Source: Salticus scenicus
Taxonomy: Eukaryota; Arthropoda; Arachnida; Araneae; Salticidae
NCBI GenBank assembly: GCA_963930645.1
Contig: OZ005652.1
Coordinates: 267,694,006 to 267,758,005 of the forward strand
Length of the DNA: 64,000 nucleotides
Direction of reading: 5' to 3'
Of this stretch, positions 34,290 to 45,363 are shown one piece after another. Numbering within the stretch: the stretch's first letter is position 1; every line of letters begins with the position of its first letter. The notes under the pieces are model-generated. The model was given only the letters and a program-made list of their open reading frames with translations, made no database searches and was not told where the DNA came from. A program made the position numbers and the translations under genes.

Positions 34290-36010
34290 CAGCATTTTCC
34301 AAGTATAGCCGGAAGTTATTCAAATACTTTGAGTCGCCCTGTAAACAAATGATGACTATCCATAAAGCAATATACATAAAACATGCTTTTATGTATATAA
34401 AATGTTGTTCATTCTGTTTTGTTTAAGTCAGCAAGTTGACCAGATTTTCACAAGCGAAAATGAGTACAAATGACACAATGTGCTCAGTTTTGGTTAAAAA
34501 AATGACATTTCTGAGAACAAAAATTCAAGCGCGTTTAGGCTTTTATATTTGAACAAATATACAGTTCTCTATCATAAAGAATATTGCTTATTTTAAATTA
34601 CATCAGTTGAAATCATGAACTTAATAAAAGCTAATATTTTCAGTATTAATATTTTGATAATTATATTTAAAACTTATTTTTCTCCAGAATTCAAGCTTAT
34701 ATACGACTCCCATTAACGGTAGTGTGTAAAGAAAAACAGAAAATAAGATGTTTATACCACAGTAATAATATTTCATACTGAAAGAAAGTACAAATGTGAA
34801 ATTTAAGACTCATAACTTCAAAAAGAATTCTCAAGTTTTGCTTCTGATTTTATTTAAAAAAAAAAAAAAAGAAATAAGGAAAGAAATTAATTCTGGATGT
34901 AATTCAGATTTAGGGAATAAATTGGGACTATAAAAATTAAATTTAAAAATTTCTAAATCATAAGTATGCGAGATAAATGATAACTAAATCAGTAAATTTG
35001 CTGCTCGTAAGCTCACGTTACAAGAAACGTTAGATTACAAGAAAGTTATTTACAAGTAAGTTATTTAGATCTCAATTAAAATCCTAAATCCAACCACACA
35101 GGTATATCAACATTTTAATTTATTCCGCTGCATTCTTAGTACCCACCCTTTTTTCACACTACTTTTCTCGAAGGTTTTTTTTTTTTTTTTTTTTTTCCCT
35201 TACTTTTTAACGTTGGATATTCGGATCAAGACCACCACAAATTCATGACAGAATATCCGGAATGCCGGATCTGGTAAAATTCATATCCGGTTCATCCGTA
35301 GATTTTATTGCCTATATTTCCAGCCGATTCAAAACACCAAATTTTGAATTCAGATTATATATTTTCAGATACATTTAAAAGAAATTTCTTTTTACATAAG
35401 GCAAAGCTCAACTGGGGACTTTCTATTACTTCGTAATTTTTATCATTTAAATAATGTATACTGTTTCAATAAGTCATGTTTATATAGACAAATGAAATTA
35501 CATAGTGGTTTTGGTTTTTATCTGCATAATCTTATTTTATACACAAGATTTCATTTTATTCCCATGTCTAATCCAAAGAACATTTTCCACAACCTAGATA
35601 CAACCTTAAAAGATAAAAATGAAGAGTATAAATATTTAAGAATTTTTGGAAGGAAAATCTAACTTATGAAAATACAAAAATCTTTAGCAATTCTCAGAAA
35701 ATGAGGACAGAATATTTAAAAATGGGGACAATTGTGGTCCTCATTAAAAATTTTCAAAACTGAGAAAGATGTCTAAAACTAGGGACAGTCCTCAGAAAAT
35801 GAGGACGCCTGGTCACCTTAGCCTATAGATGTCACACTGTACTTACTAGAAAATTTCCTATAGACAGTATTTGAATTCTCTTGAATACCCCTCTACACGA
35901 ACCATTTGCTTGATCTCAACTGCGATGTCTTTGCCTATATACATTCCATAAATATAGAGAATTTTGGGATTGTCCAACCATTATTCACAGAAATACTCGT
36001 AAAATTTGGA
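34290..36010 (+). mobile_element. H4 Helitron-like element split by a nested hAT-like element
   Basis: The segment up to 34431 (ending TGTTTAAGTCAG) and the segment from 35821 (GCCTATAGATG, then ACACGAACCATTTGCTTGATC) together follow the order of H4 at 55480-55720 (TTTGGTTTAGTGCAG, TCTATAGAT, CACGAACCATTTGCTTGATC). The 3' hairpin is not preserved here. Confidence 0.5.
34432..35820 (+). mobile_element. hAT-like element within H4 (~1.39 kb)
   Basis: The left end CAAGTTGACCAG and the reversed right end TAAGGTGACCAG are short inverted repeats. Inside the right end lie ATGAGGAC and GGGGAC motifs. H4 sequence continues on either side, supporting an insertion, but no clear 8-bp duplication remains. 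A T tract lies at 35175-35196. No transposase. Confidence 0.5.
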
Positions 36011-36300
36011 TAATTAGTTATTATTTACACTAAGGGCACGGATTCTTCTATTCCTCCTTCTTTAATTCCAACCCCTTACGCTAGAGGTATGTTACGCTAC
36101 GCTAAGAGCACTGTGGCTAAGGGCACGTCACCGTTAAATCACGAATGTGCCTTAACGCACATTTTGTTTTTGCATATGTCACAAATGATTTTTTACATAA
36201 TTTAATTTAACTTCAAACTTACCTTAATATTACTCTTAGTTGCTATTTAAATAATCTGGTATGTTACTGACACGACTTTCTCTTACCCTGAAATTTAATA

Positions 36301-36445
36301 CAGTGAAATCTCTCAAGTTGGACACCCCTCTAAGTTGGACGCTTTTTCTCGGAACGGAATGTATCCATTAACATTATGTCTAACCCCTATAAGTTGGACA
36401 CTTTTTCTGGGAACCGTAGGTGTCCAACTTAGAGAGGTTTTACTG
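36301..36445 (+). mobile_element. Pogo-like MITE (145 bp)
   Basis: CAGTGAAATCTCTCAAG and the reversed right end CAGTAAAACCTCTCTAAG, with TA duplications at 36299-36300 and 36446-36447. Nearly the whole unit consists of AAGTTGGACAC motifs in opposite orientations. Same family as 23330-23491. Confidence 0.9.
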
Positions 36446-36562
36446 TACTATAAATACAGGTCGGAGATTAAGGGGTAAGACAACGAGTGCTGTTATGTAA
36501 ACCTATGTTAAACAATTCAAATTAGGCTTCGGAAGAGTTTTATATGATAATTAATTCTGTGT

Positions 36563-36584
36563 GAGGGGGGCTACCGCCCCCCTC
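36563..36584. other. Perfect GC-rich hairpin
   Basis: GAGGGGGGC, a TACC loop and GCCCCCCTC form a perfect 9-bp stem in otherwise AT-rich sequence, followed by another C run. Function unknown. Confidence 0.8.
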
Positions 36585-37007
36585 AACCCCCCGTTTCATT
36601 AATGCACCTACATTTATATAGAATTTAATTCTGTTATTAAAATTAAAAGTTTACTTAAAATTATACAGACAATTTTCACACGTAACATTCATTGAAACTT
36701 ATCAATCTTGATCAGACTTTTCCAGCAACAAACTTTAATTTCAAAATACAACATTTGGATCTCCTAAAATTATTCGTTTTTAAGTTACTCTAAGAGACAC
36801 AAAGATCAAACGTTAAAAAAAATTGACTACGGTAATCAGGAAGCCTCAAAACGTGTAAATATACAAAAAACAAGTGATGAATATTTAGCTTAAAACATAC
36901 ATTATTTACCATATCTGTATGATAAATTTATTTCAATTCCCGAACAGCTTTCCTAGAAATGGTAAAATCTTATTAGTGCCGCACATCCACTAACAACTAA
37001 TAACTAG

Positions 37008-37158
37008 TGTGTTGTGGCCACCACATTATTTTCTTCTATGTTTTCCTGTACAAATTCACCCAGTAAAAATAATTTATTAAAAGTATTATTTAAAAAAATT
37101 ATTTTCCATGATAATGCAGACGATTTCCATATTAGAGAAGTAGTTTAACACTAAATAT

Positions 37159-37191
<33 letters not shown>

Positions 37192-37201
37192 ATTTATTCT
37201 C

Positions 37202-37241
<40 letters not shown>

Positions 37242-37862
37242 TAAATGAAAAAAATCGATAACTTTATTTTAAATTATCGCAGATCGATGGAATTGTTTAA
37301 AAATGAAAAAAAAAAATCGATAACTTCATTTTAAATTATCGCAGATCTATGGTTCAACCATTCGTTTTAAAGGTACTGGCGAGTTCTTTTGAAAGATACC
37401 CGTCATGAAAATTTACTCCCCTCGAGGGGGGACTTCCCCGGGGGGGGGGGCTCCTATACATACAAAACAAATTTCCCAGTTGACTATATCTTATAAATAA
37501 TTTTCTTTACGCACACTTATACAAAATTTTGTCTTATACCACCATGTTAAAAATTTAGAAAAACCGGGATGACAATGCAACCTGTAAGACACTTTTTACC
37601 AAAAGCTGATAGGCACTAATTTATGTCAGGGTGCAACTACATACCAATTTGTATGAAATTCTGTGCAGTAGTTCCTGAGATAAGTTGCCACAAAATTTTG
37701 TCATACACACACAGAGAGAGACAGACAGACAGTCAGACATTTTCTAAAAATGGTCAAATCGTGTTCTACAGCTCTCAAAATGTGTAAATCCATCAAAAAC
37801 CCGAGGTCGAAAATTTTTACGAATCCAGTACTTTCTTCTATTGAATATAGAAGAAAGTAAAA
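37008..37862 (+). mobile_element. H3 Helitron-like element with intact 3' hairpin
   Basis: The 5' end TGTTGTGGCCACCACA is followed by TTATTTTCTTCTATG. The 3' end is the hairpin ACTTTCTTCTATtgaATATAGAAGAAAGT and A residues at 37834-37862. Internally there are a (TA)n run, a ~75-bp tandem duplication at about 37240-37350, a G-rich tract at about 37425-37450, TAGTTCCTGAGATAAG, and an AGACAGACAGTC short repeat before the CTCAAAATGTGTAAATCC block. Confidence 0.8.
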
Positions 37863-38228
37863 ATATATATTCGTTTCATTTGGTTTAGTGCAGTCTATAG
37901 ATGTTAAACTCTACTTACCTGCAATTTCCCCCATAGACGGTAATGTATTTGAATACTTTTGAGTGTCCCTTTACACAAACCATTTGCTTCATCTCAACGA
38001 AAAGCTTAGTGCAGCATTCCTATATGATACACATTTAGAATACCGTGTTTGGAATTTCTGCTACTATTTGTTCTTGAGATATGCTGATAACAGACACCTG
38101 ACCATTATTTAAAAACATGATTTTCGTATTCAGGGGACCTCAGAACATGTAAATATAACAAAAACTCACTTTCGAAAATTTGACCCTAAACCAATATTTT
38201 CTCTACCGTAAGTGTAAGAGAAAGTAAA
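37863..38228 (+). mobile_element. H4 Helitron-like element, 3' portion
   Basis: Begins directly after the H3 end with TTCGTTTCATTTGGTTTAG. It ends in TTTTCTCTACCG..GTAAGAGAAAGT plus A residues, the H4 hairpin. Blocks CACAAACCATTTGCTTC, TGATACACATTTAGAATACC and GGGACCTCAGAACATGTAAA are shared with 55560-55956 and 57180-57540. Confidence 0.7.
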
Positions 38229-38351
38229 AATGTTGCCTTTGCGTTAAAACTACATTAAACACAAAAACAAAAGAAACAAGTAATGAGAGAATAAATATTG
38301 AAATACATTTTTTGACACATTATTTTTTAATTAAGAATAAGAACAGTGGGG

Positions 38352-38390
<39 letters not shown>

Positions 38391-39179
38391 ATCAGGGGAG
38401 ACCTTTTTTACCGTTGAGCACCAATGTACGATTTACAAAATAAATAAATATATATATAATTTAAAACGGAGTAAAATAAAAGAATAACAACGGCTAAATA
38501 TTACTGTAGTCCAAAATAACCAATAAGAATTAATAACTTGGGAAATACAATAGTATTTTAATAAAAACGGTTAATTCAATTTATTTTATTAATTAAGCTA
38601 AATTGAATTTATTCGCAACAATCTTACCAAACTTTATTCGCTACATATTGTAATGATGATGATGTTGAATTAAAAATGAAAATTTTCAAATTGACCAATT
38701 TTTTGGTCTAGAGCGGTCGTATGAAAGTTCAAAAAATAACTGAAAGAAATTTTTAATAACATGGTCTTACTTTGTACCTTATTTTGAACGATTTTGAAAA
38801 CTATATTGCTCATTTATTCTCAAATCGATAAAGATTTAAACCGCGTTTCAATCCTTTCGTGAAACCCTGTATATAGATAAAATACGTGAAGTGAATGTAT
38901 CTCTTGACAAATTTTCGTATATGCTTCTGTTATTTTTATATATTTCTTTGTAATTCATTATACATCGAAATAGGCAGAAAATGTGACGAATTACTTAATC
39001 TTTCAAAATAGTATTAATTTAAAATTTATTTTTTCCTAATATTTTTGTCTAATTAAGCATATTTAATTTTGTACTGTAAACTGCATTAAAATATTTAATT
39101 GCTGATAGTACCCCCCACCCCGCCTGTCTGCTAAGTATAAAATTTTGGAGGCAAAGTAGGGGGCTCTTCCGTATCCTGT
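38229..39179. other. AT-rich unique-looking stretch
   Basis: A tract of 36 at 38352-38387. No credible coding region, RNA gene or element end. Confidence 0.45.
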
Positions 39180-39620
39180 AAGCTCCAATGCTATTTAGCT
39201 CTAACACATACCGCAGAATCCTCTGAATCTCTCATCCAAAAACATTTTTCTTCACCTCCATCCGGACGTGTGTAGGTAGAAAAGGAATATTTCCTTCAGC
39301 TCTGCAGACCGATTTCCTGTAGGAATCGATCCTAGCGAGCGAGCGGGGAAAAAAAAAAAAAAGTAAGAAAAAGTGGGGTGTGTGTGTATGCCTAAGGAGT
39401 AGATCTACGCGCATGCGCAAATCGTTGTGGGGGATGGGAAAGGAGATAAGTTTTTCTACTTCGACAGGCGTCCTTGACGTGCGAATTTGCTTGTGACGTA
39501 TAGGTTGGTCAGAGACCTATACATTCTGAAGTAGCAGAGAATTCCTCCACTCTCTCCGCGTGGAGTCTTTTTCTTTCTTTCTTATTTTCAATATTTATTT
39601 TTTGAAGGAGAGAATGAAGA
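39180..39620. promoter_or_regulatory. GC-richer patch with an NRF1-type site, candidate promoter
   Basis: Base composition rises well above the surroundings. CGCGCATGCGCA at about 39409-39420 fits the palindromic NRF1 consensus, and TTGACGTGCG (about 39473) and TGTGACGTATA (about 39493) hold CRE half-site cores. A patch like this is typical of an arthropod promoter or first exon, but no coding start or splice structure could be recognised. Confidence 0.35.
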
Positions 39621-40228
39621 AATGGCACACTCTCAATTGAGATGTTTAAAAATTTGGGAAGTTCAGTTTCAATTCAATTTTAAATTTCAGAATTAATTTC
39701 TTTTATATTAAACATCATTATTTATATAAAAGCAGTTTAATTAAAAAAAAAAAAAAAAAAAGTGGTTTTTTTTTTGGGGGGGGGAGGGGGGGGGGAATTT
39801 CAATTTTATACATTATATTTTTTAATTAAAAATACAATCAGATTTCATTATTAATATCTTTATGAAGATTACTTTAATCTCTTAACAACTTTATAATAAT
39901 TTTTAAAATGTTTTGCTTAACTTTTTTTTTTCTTTTTGCTTAAACCATTTTTAAATTTGCTTTTAAGCATTTTATTTTACGTCAATGCAATGTTTCGAAC
40001 GGAGCTCTCTTCTTAAAGAACATTATTTTCTCTTTTACCCGTAAATAGCGTTATCTATATTTTTATGGTTTTTAACTATGAATTCAATAGTTTCAAAAAT
40101 AGAAAACATTTTGTATTGTTCAGTGCTTTCACCGACTTTGCCTATCAACATCAAGTCTTATTCACGATTTTATTCTATTTTTATATTTGTTTCTTTTATT
40201 GGCAGGATAATTAACATTATACAAATAA
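39621..40228. other. AT-rich stretch, no gene recognised
   Basis: A tract at 39745-39761, then T- and G-rich runs at 39766-39794. The 61-codon frame at 40078 runs into the H1 start and has no support. Confidence 0.45.
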
Positions 40229-41112
40229 TCTGGAGTGACTCCACTCGACTTTCCGAACATTGAGTAATTAACAGTTTTGTAGATAAAGTAAAGAAAGAGA
40301 AGTTGTTAAACAAACAAAAAAGAGAAAACCATAATAGAGTGTTTGAGTATTTTTCTCCATATATTACACGATGTTTTATTTAACGCTACTGAACTTTGAG
40401 CCCATAGATCATAATGACAAAGAATCTTTCGCTGTGTCCCTGTAAAAACCTATAAATGCTAGATTCACCGAAATGCTTATAGTTAGTGCAACAGTGATTT
40501 ATAATACTCATAAAAATTTTCAGCTCAATTGAATAAGGCGTTTAGATGATATCGTACTTTTAAAAATTTGGTCCCATAGGCCATAATGATAAAGAATTTT
40601 TCTTTGTGTCCCTGTAAAAAAACTGTAAGTGCTAGATTCACCAAAATCTATACAGTTGGTGCAACTGTGACCTATAATACGTGTACAAATTTTTTACTCA
40701 GATTAATAAGGCGTTTAGACGCTATCACACATTTAAAAATTTGGCCCCATAGGCATAATGATAAAGAATTTTTCTTTGTGTCCCTGTAAAAAAACTATAA
40801 GTGATAGATTCTCCAAAATCTATACAGATTGAGTATTTGTGACCTATAATATGTGTATAAATTTTTTGCTCAATTGAATAAGGCGTTTAGATGCTATCGC
40901 ACTTTTAAGATTTTGCTCCCATAGGCCATAATGATAAAGAATTTTTCTTTGTGTCCCTGTAAAAAAACTACAAGTGCTAGATTCACTAAAATCTATAGGG
41001 TTCGTACTATGGTGACTTACAATATACGTACCAAATTTCAGGTTATTCGAACAAAGCGTTTAGACGCTAGCGTGTTCACTCACAGACATACACACATACA
41101 CACGCACATACG
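40229..41112 (+). mobile_element. H1 Helitron-like element, 3' truncated
   Basis: The 5' end TCTGGAGTGACTCC and the subterminal GACTTTCCGAACATTGAG are intact. Four tandem units follow; the phrase AAAGAATTTTTC or its variant starts at 40419, 40591, 40763 and 40936, a period of 172-173 bp. The copy stops in the CA-rich microsatellite near 41112 and lacks the terminal hairpin. The 67- and 69-codon frames at 40586 and 40931 are shadows of the tandem unit. Confidence 0.85.
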
Positions 41113-41144
41113 TCTGAAACAACTACTCCGGACGACTTAAATTG

Positions 41145-41430
41145 TCATGCAGGGTTCATACTACTCAGGGAAAACCTGGAATACTCAGGCAATTTGGATT
41201 ATGTTTAAAAAAAAGTCAGGGAAAAGCAATTATAAAACCTGGTTTTCCAAGTTTTATAATTGATCTTTTCTGTCAAATTATATTTTTCTTGTTTAGCTTC
41301 ATATCAAAATTCAAATGATTGAGTATCGTGAAAATACTCATGAAAACAATGATTTCTACCATAAATTTCTATCATGGTCGGCAGTAATATAACTTCATAC
41401 AGTGGAAGTAGATGTATTTTTAACACGCTT
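41145..41430 (+). mobile_element. Fragment of a hAT-like repeat (CAGGGTTCATACT)
   Basis: CAGGGTTCATACTACTCAGG with AAACCTGG motifs resembles a hAT end. Order and sequence match 9338-9560. The other end is not found; similar CAGGGAAAA phrases occur at 63361-63682. Confidence 0.45.
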
Positions 41431-41520
41431 TTATTAGCTTCACCTGTATGTATGTATGTTTGTTTGTAACTTCTCTGGGAGCAAACAAAAAATTTATATT
41501 GTAAAAAAATACTTTCCCTA

Positions 41521-41600
41521 CGTGAACGATGTGGCGTAGAGGTAAGGCGTCGCGCTACGAACCCAAAGGTCCAGCGTTCGATCCCTATCAGGGGAGATTT
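41521..41600 (+). pseudogene. tRNA-derived (SINE-head-like) sequence with A and B boxes
   Basis: TGGCGTAGAGG at 41532-41542 fits the Pol III A box and GCGTTCGATCC at 41574-41584 fits the B box; CTACGAACCCAAAGGTCC between them resembles a tRNA-Arg or tRNA-Lys anticodon arm. The anticodon stem does not pair, so this is probably a tRNA pseudogene or the head of a tRNA-derived SINE. The AT-rich tail follows from 41600. Confidence 0.5.
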
Positions 41601-41664
41601 TTTAAAAATGGTTTTTGTTAATTCTAAGTTATTTTAATTAAAGTTTTAAATGTATGTAAATATT

Positions 41665-41760
41665 ACGGTGTGTCACTCACACGATTTTCTCTTACCCAGA
41701 ATTTTAATACTAAGATAGATATTTTGTGCTTTTTAGTTCACATTTCTATAAAAGCGTGTT
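41665..41760 (+). mobile_element. Isolated H4 5'-end fragment
   Basis: GTGTGTCACTCACACG followed by TTTTCTCTTACCCAG and TTTTAATACTAAG matches the H4 5' end at 36266-36300 and keeps the small terminal palindrome. Confidence 0.55.
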
Positions 41761-41904
41761 CTTTATCTTTTAAAACTATAATATTTTATCTCCTCTCTAG
41801 AGGAGCGTTTCTTGTAATATGTCGCTAATATTTTCTTTAAAATTGTCTGGGAAAACTCGGAGAATTTTTTCCCCATATTTGTGTATAAACCCTGTCGTGG
41901 GTAT

Positions 41905-42579
41905 TAGAGATGAGACGGGTTCGGCCCGAGCCCGTCAAATCTTTCGCAAGTCTTCGGGCTCCGGGCGGGCTCGGATTCAAGCTAAAAGTTCCACTAATTT
42001 TATTCTTCACTAACTAGAAAATGTAAAAAGGAAAAAAAAAAAGAAATTTTATTCATTTTGAGAGCACCTTTAGTAATGCCATAATAGTCATGATAGGTTA
42101 TAAATCACAAAATAATCTTGCAAACCTTAGTAGCTTTGACTTTCCTTTTTCTAAATAGAACTTTTTTTTCAACGGGATGCATATTATGTCATAGTGTTAC
42201 ACAGTAATCCTTCTTCCTCCGTTATATTGGGCCTCATTATATCACTCATTCGGATAAATTTTTTGTCCCCCGATAGGCGCGTTATAAACAATGGACTGCA
42301 CTATAAATATATACATGTATACAGAGACACAGACATTATAAATTATTATAACAACATTTATAGTTATTTAAATTGAGGATTGATAATAAGAAAATTAATT
42401 TGAAAATGAAAACGGTATTTAATTTTACTATTGTGTATGCTTTGCATAGCATACCACTTTCAATTTCGGGCTCGGGCTCTGATAACTCAAAATTTTTCGG
42501 ACTCGGGCGAGCTCAGTTCAAAAATGTTTCGGGCCCGGGCGGGCTTGGTTTGCCAAAATAGAGCCCGAACTCACCTCTA
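41905..42579 (+). mobile_element. hAT-like element, copy 2 of the GAGATGAGACGGG family (675 bp)
   Basis: Termini TAGAGATGAGACGGG and CCGAACTCACCTCTA, with an exact 8-bp duplication GTGGGTAT at 41897-41904 and 42580-42587. GC-rich subterminal motifs (TCGGGCTCC, GGGCCCGGG) surround an AT-rich core that matches 20624-21225. The 60-64-codon frames inside are not genes. Confidence 0.93.
42203..42300. mobile_element. Possible pogo-like insertion inside the hAT element
   Basis: Same CAGTAATCCTTCTTCC block as in the sister copy at 20914-21020. The right boundary is uncertain. Confidence 0.35.
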
Positions 42580-42587
42580 GTGGGTAT

Positions 42588-43040
42588 GTCATCAGTGTAT
42601 AGAAGATTTCGTGCTACAATTTTACATACCAAATTTCCCAGTAGTGAGGAGTGTATATTCTGAACTCCTATACACTGGAATGTGTATATTTATTACAAAA
42701 TTTTTAAGTTTTTATTGAGGAAGGAGGGGAGAGGGGTGTTATACGTATTAATTTTCTTCCATATAAACAAATGCGGTAATTGTGTTGTGTTCTTTAGCAA
42801 CGGTTACTATATTCATTGTTTAGCTTTAGTATAGGACTTCCCTTGGCGATTTTTAAATTTATATTGCAATTTTGGAGATGTATTAAAATGGCTATTACAA
42901 TTGCAAGTTACAAATGGCGTAAATCGGAGCAATGAATTATAAGAATAATGTAAAGGTGAAGATACATTTCAAAGAAGTTGCTTTAAAAATGGTAAATTAA
43001 GACGGGGTAAAAATAAATAAATAAATAAAACTCTTAGAAG
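42588..43040. other. AT-rich stretch, no gene recognised
   Basis: No element ends, RNA genes or reading frames could be supported. Confidence 0.4.
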
Positions 43041-43044
43041 TTTT

Positions 43045-43540
43045 AGGTTGATTTCTTCAAAAATCGACCTATTGCCTTCGTTTATCTATCTATAATGAAA
43101 ATTTTGTCATCACGATTACTCCCAAAATAATACTCCAAATTGAACCAAATTTGGATGGTGAACTTATCTTATAAATATCTTGGATGAGTTCGTTAACTTA
43201 GTTGCTCCGACTTTTTGTTTTCAAGTGGCGGCCACTTGAAAATTTCAAACCCATATTGTAAAAAGCGTATGTAAGACCGGATTTGCTTGAATTTTGATGT
43301 AAATATGAACCACATAAGGATCTCATTGAAGTTTATTAATGAACTTTATCCGCCGTTTTTAAGTGGATGTTATCTTAAGTTAAGCCTGACCACTTGAAAT
43401 CAGGCTACCACTTGAAAATTTTAAATCACTATAACTTCCGAAATAATACACCAAATCGAACCAAATTTGGACAGTGACCTTATATATATCTTGGATGAAA
43501 TTGTTAACCAAGTTACTCCGCCTAAAGGTACTCTATTTGC
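43045..43540 (-). mobile_element. H5, a further Helitron-like repeat with tandem units
   Basis: Begins (plus strand) with a hairpin AGGTTGATTT..AAATCGACCT at 43045-43070, then TTATCTATCTATAATG. Units of about 158 bp follow; ACCAAATTTGGA phrases recur near 43145 and 43460 with a weaker unit between. A perfect 11-bp inverted repeat TTTTCAAGTGG/CCACTTGAAAA with a 3-base loop lies at 43218-43242. The 5' end is not defined. Assignment to the Helitron-like group rests on analogy with H1 to H4. Confidence 0.4.
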
Positions 43541-43929
43541 CATCTCTCAGATAATCTCTGTTATCACGTCGTTTTCTGCAGGGAAATTAAAATGTTATCA
43601 GTGGTATAAAAACAAAGTAAATGTCAAGGTTGTTATTTATAACGAAGAAATTTATCTGTAAATAAAAAACGTTATCGTAGATATTTTTAATTTAAAAAAA
43701 AAAAGGGCAAAAAATGAATTTAGACTTGTAATTAATTGTCTGCTGACACTTTTTTTTTCTACTTTTAGAAATTGAATTCCTTATTGGTAGTTCCTTATGT
43801 TGTTTGTCAATTTTTACAGAACTTAAAAGTTACTTAAGAGCATTTCTTAAGGATATTTGCAATAAAAATTATGCATAGTAATTAATGAAGATTTTGTGAA
43901 GTGGTTCTTTGGTGTACCACTATAGTCCT
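43541..43929. other. AT-rich stretch, no gene recognised
   Basis: The frame at 43467-43661 starts inside H5 and has no motif. A tracts near 43695. Confidence 0.4.
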
Positions 43930-44110
43930 TTTCCCTATCAGAGTCGGTTCAAGGCCACGGAATTTCTCTCTTCCGCGGAGAGGGGAGATCACGTGCTGAA
44001 TTCCATCCAGAGAGATGTCGTTGTTTCTTCAGTAACCTAGCAACGGACGGGAGAAGTGAAATCGTAGTTCATCTGAGCGTGGCTTTGACACAACAGTCTA
44101 AAGGAAATAG
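43930..44110. promoter_or_regulatory. GC-richer patch with RFX-type X-box and E-box, candidate promoter
   Basis: GTAACCTAGCAAC at about 44031-44043 fits the RFX X-box (two inverted half-sites with a one-base spacer). CACGTG lies at about 43992-43997, and TCTTCCGCGGAGAGGGGAG is locally GC-rich. X-boxes mark promoters of ciliary genes in animals. No start codon or exon could be tied to it, so the call is tentative. Confidence 0.3.
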
Positions 44111-45330
44111 AGTATAGTACATAGAGCTCGAAAAAGATATTTTGATCTTAAAATCTGAAAGTAAAATGGTATTTACTTTTTGTGTTCCTTATATTTTTTC
44201 TAAGATAAATCTGAGATTCTCGAAGAAATATAGGAATTAATTATAAAACATTTTTGAAGATCTTGAAAAATGCCAAGCAAAAACAGCAATTGCTCTGTAT
44301 AACATCCTTTCTGGATAAAAAACAGCTACAGGTATCATCTAGTGCCTTGTAGAGAGATTAAAATGGGGTATATACGTTCTATTCTTATAAATAACTTTGA
44401 CATTTCTTCCATAAATCTGATTTTATACGCTTTTTTTAACTAATGGTACTTGAAAGTACCATCGGTAGATAAAGAGTTAAAAAAAAATGGCCTAGAGGGA
44501 AAACTAATGAGAATAAATTTGTCTTAAATAATGCATAAAAATTATGAAATATTTAAAGCTACACGGTACGGACCGAGTACATACGAGGTACTCGGTTGTT
44601 GTAAAAGTTGTGAGGTCTTTATACATAAACACTCACAACTTTTTCTTCATAAAATTTATCATTCACTGATGGTTCGGTTCTTGTCGTGGCGATGTTTTCA
44701 AGCTAGCCCTTATCAGGTGTCTGTCGAGACTTTTCAAACAGGGTCCTGTTTGTGAAATGGAAATATCCTACACACGTAATTTTGTGAATCGGATTAGTGG
44801 AAACAACAATCTGAGTTATGACTGAATGTTGGTTTTCCAGAAAGTTAAAAAATAAGAGATATGTGTTTTAAACATTAAGAGAATTTTATGAAAATAATTT
44901 TACTTATAATAGAACACTATGCGTATAATACATTGATCTCAGATTCGCTGTCTGAACTTTCATAAATATCACTTATTTCGAATCGCTCTCATCACTTTGT
45001 GATTCTGACTACATAATATACACAATATTAAAAAAAAAAAAGAGAATACAAAACCACGTGCATTCAAAAAGCTTAACTGAGCTAAGAGAACAAAATAAGT
45101 ATTAGAATTATTTAAAATTGGATAGTGAGTGTTGACAGTTTAAAATAAACCTACTATCTCCAATTACATTTTAAGTTGTCTGCTATATTCATCTAGAGTG
45201 ATATTTTTTAACAGTCCAGCCCGGAAATATCACGGGCACGTGAAATAGAGAGTGAAAATTCACCCCGTCATTTTCACGGGAGCGAGAAGGAAGGGGGTTA
45301 AGGCGATCTGTTCGCTCCACGAAAGATCAG

Positions 45331-45363
<33 letters not shown>

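Larger units (their letters stand above)
36266..36900 (+). mobile_element. H4 Helitron-like element, 5' end plus internal part
   Basis: The 5' end GTTACTGACACGACTTTC then TCTTACCCTGAAATTTAATA matches the isolated H4 5' end at about 41668-41710. A pogo MITE interrupts it at 36301-36445. Further on, GCCTCAAAACGTGTAAATAT at 36844 matches the H4 block near the 3' end. The terminal hairpin is missing. Confidence 0.5.

Noticed and set aside
34432..35820. 8-bp target duplication for the hAT-like element in H4
   Set aside because: Flanks TAAGTCAG and GCCTATAG do not match; the insertion is inferred from host continuity only.
44531..44755. 74-codon frame in the repeat-poor region
   Set aside because: Spans two hairpins and has no domain; could be chance. 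Kept only as part of the region note.
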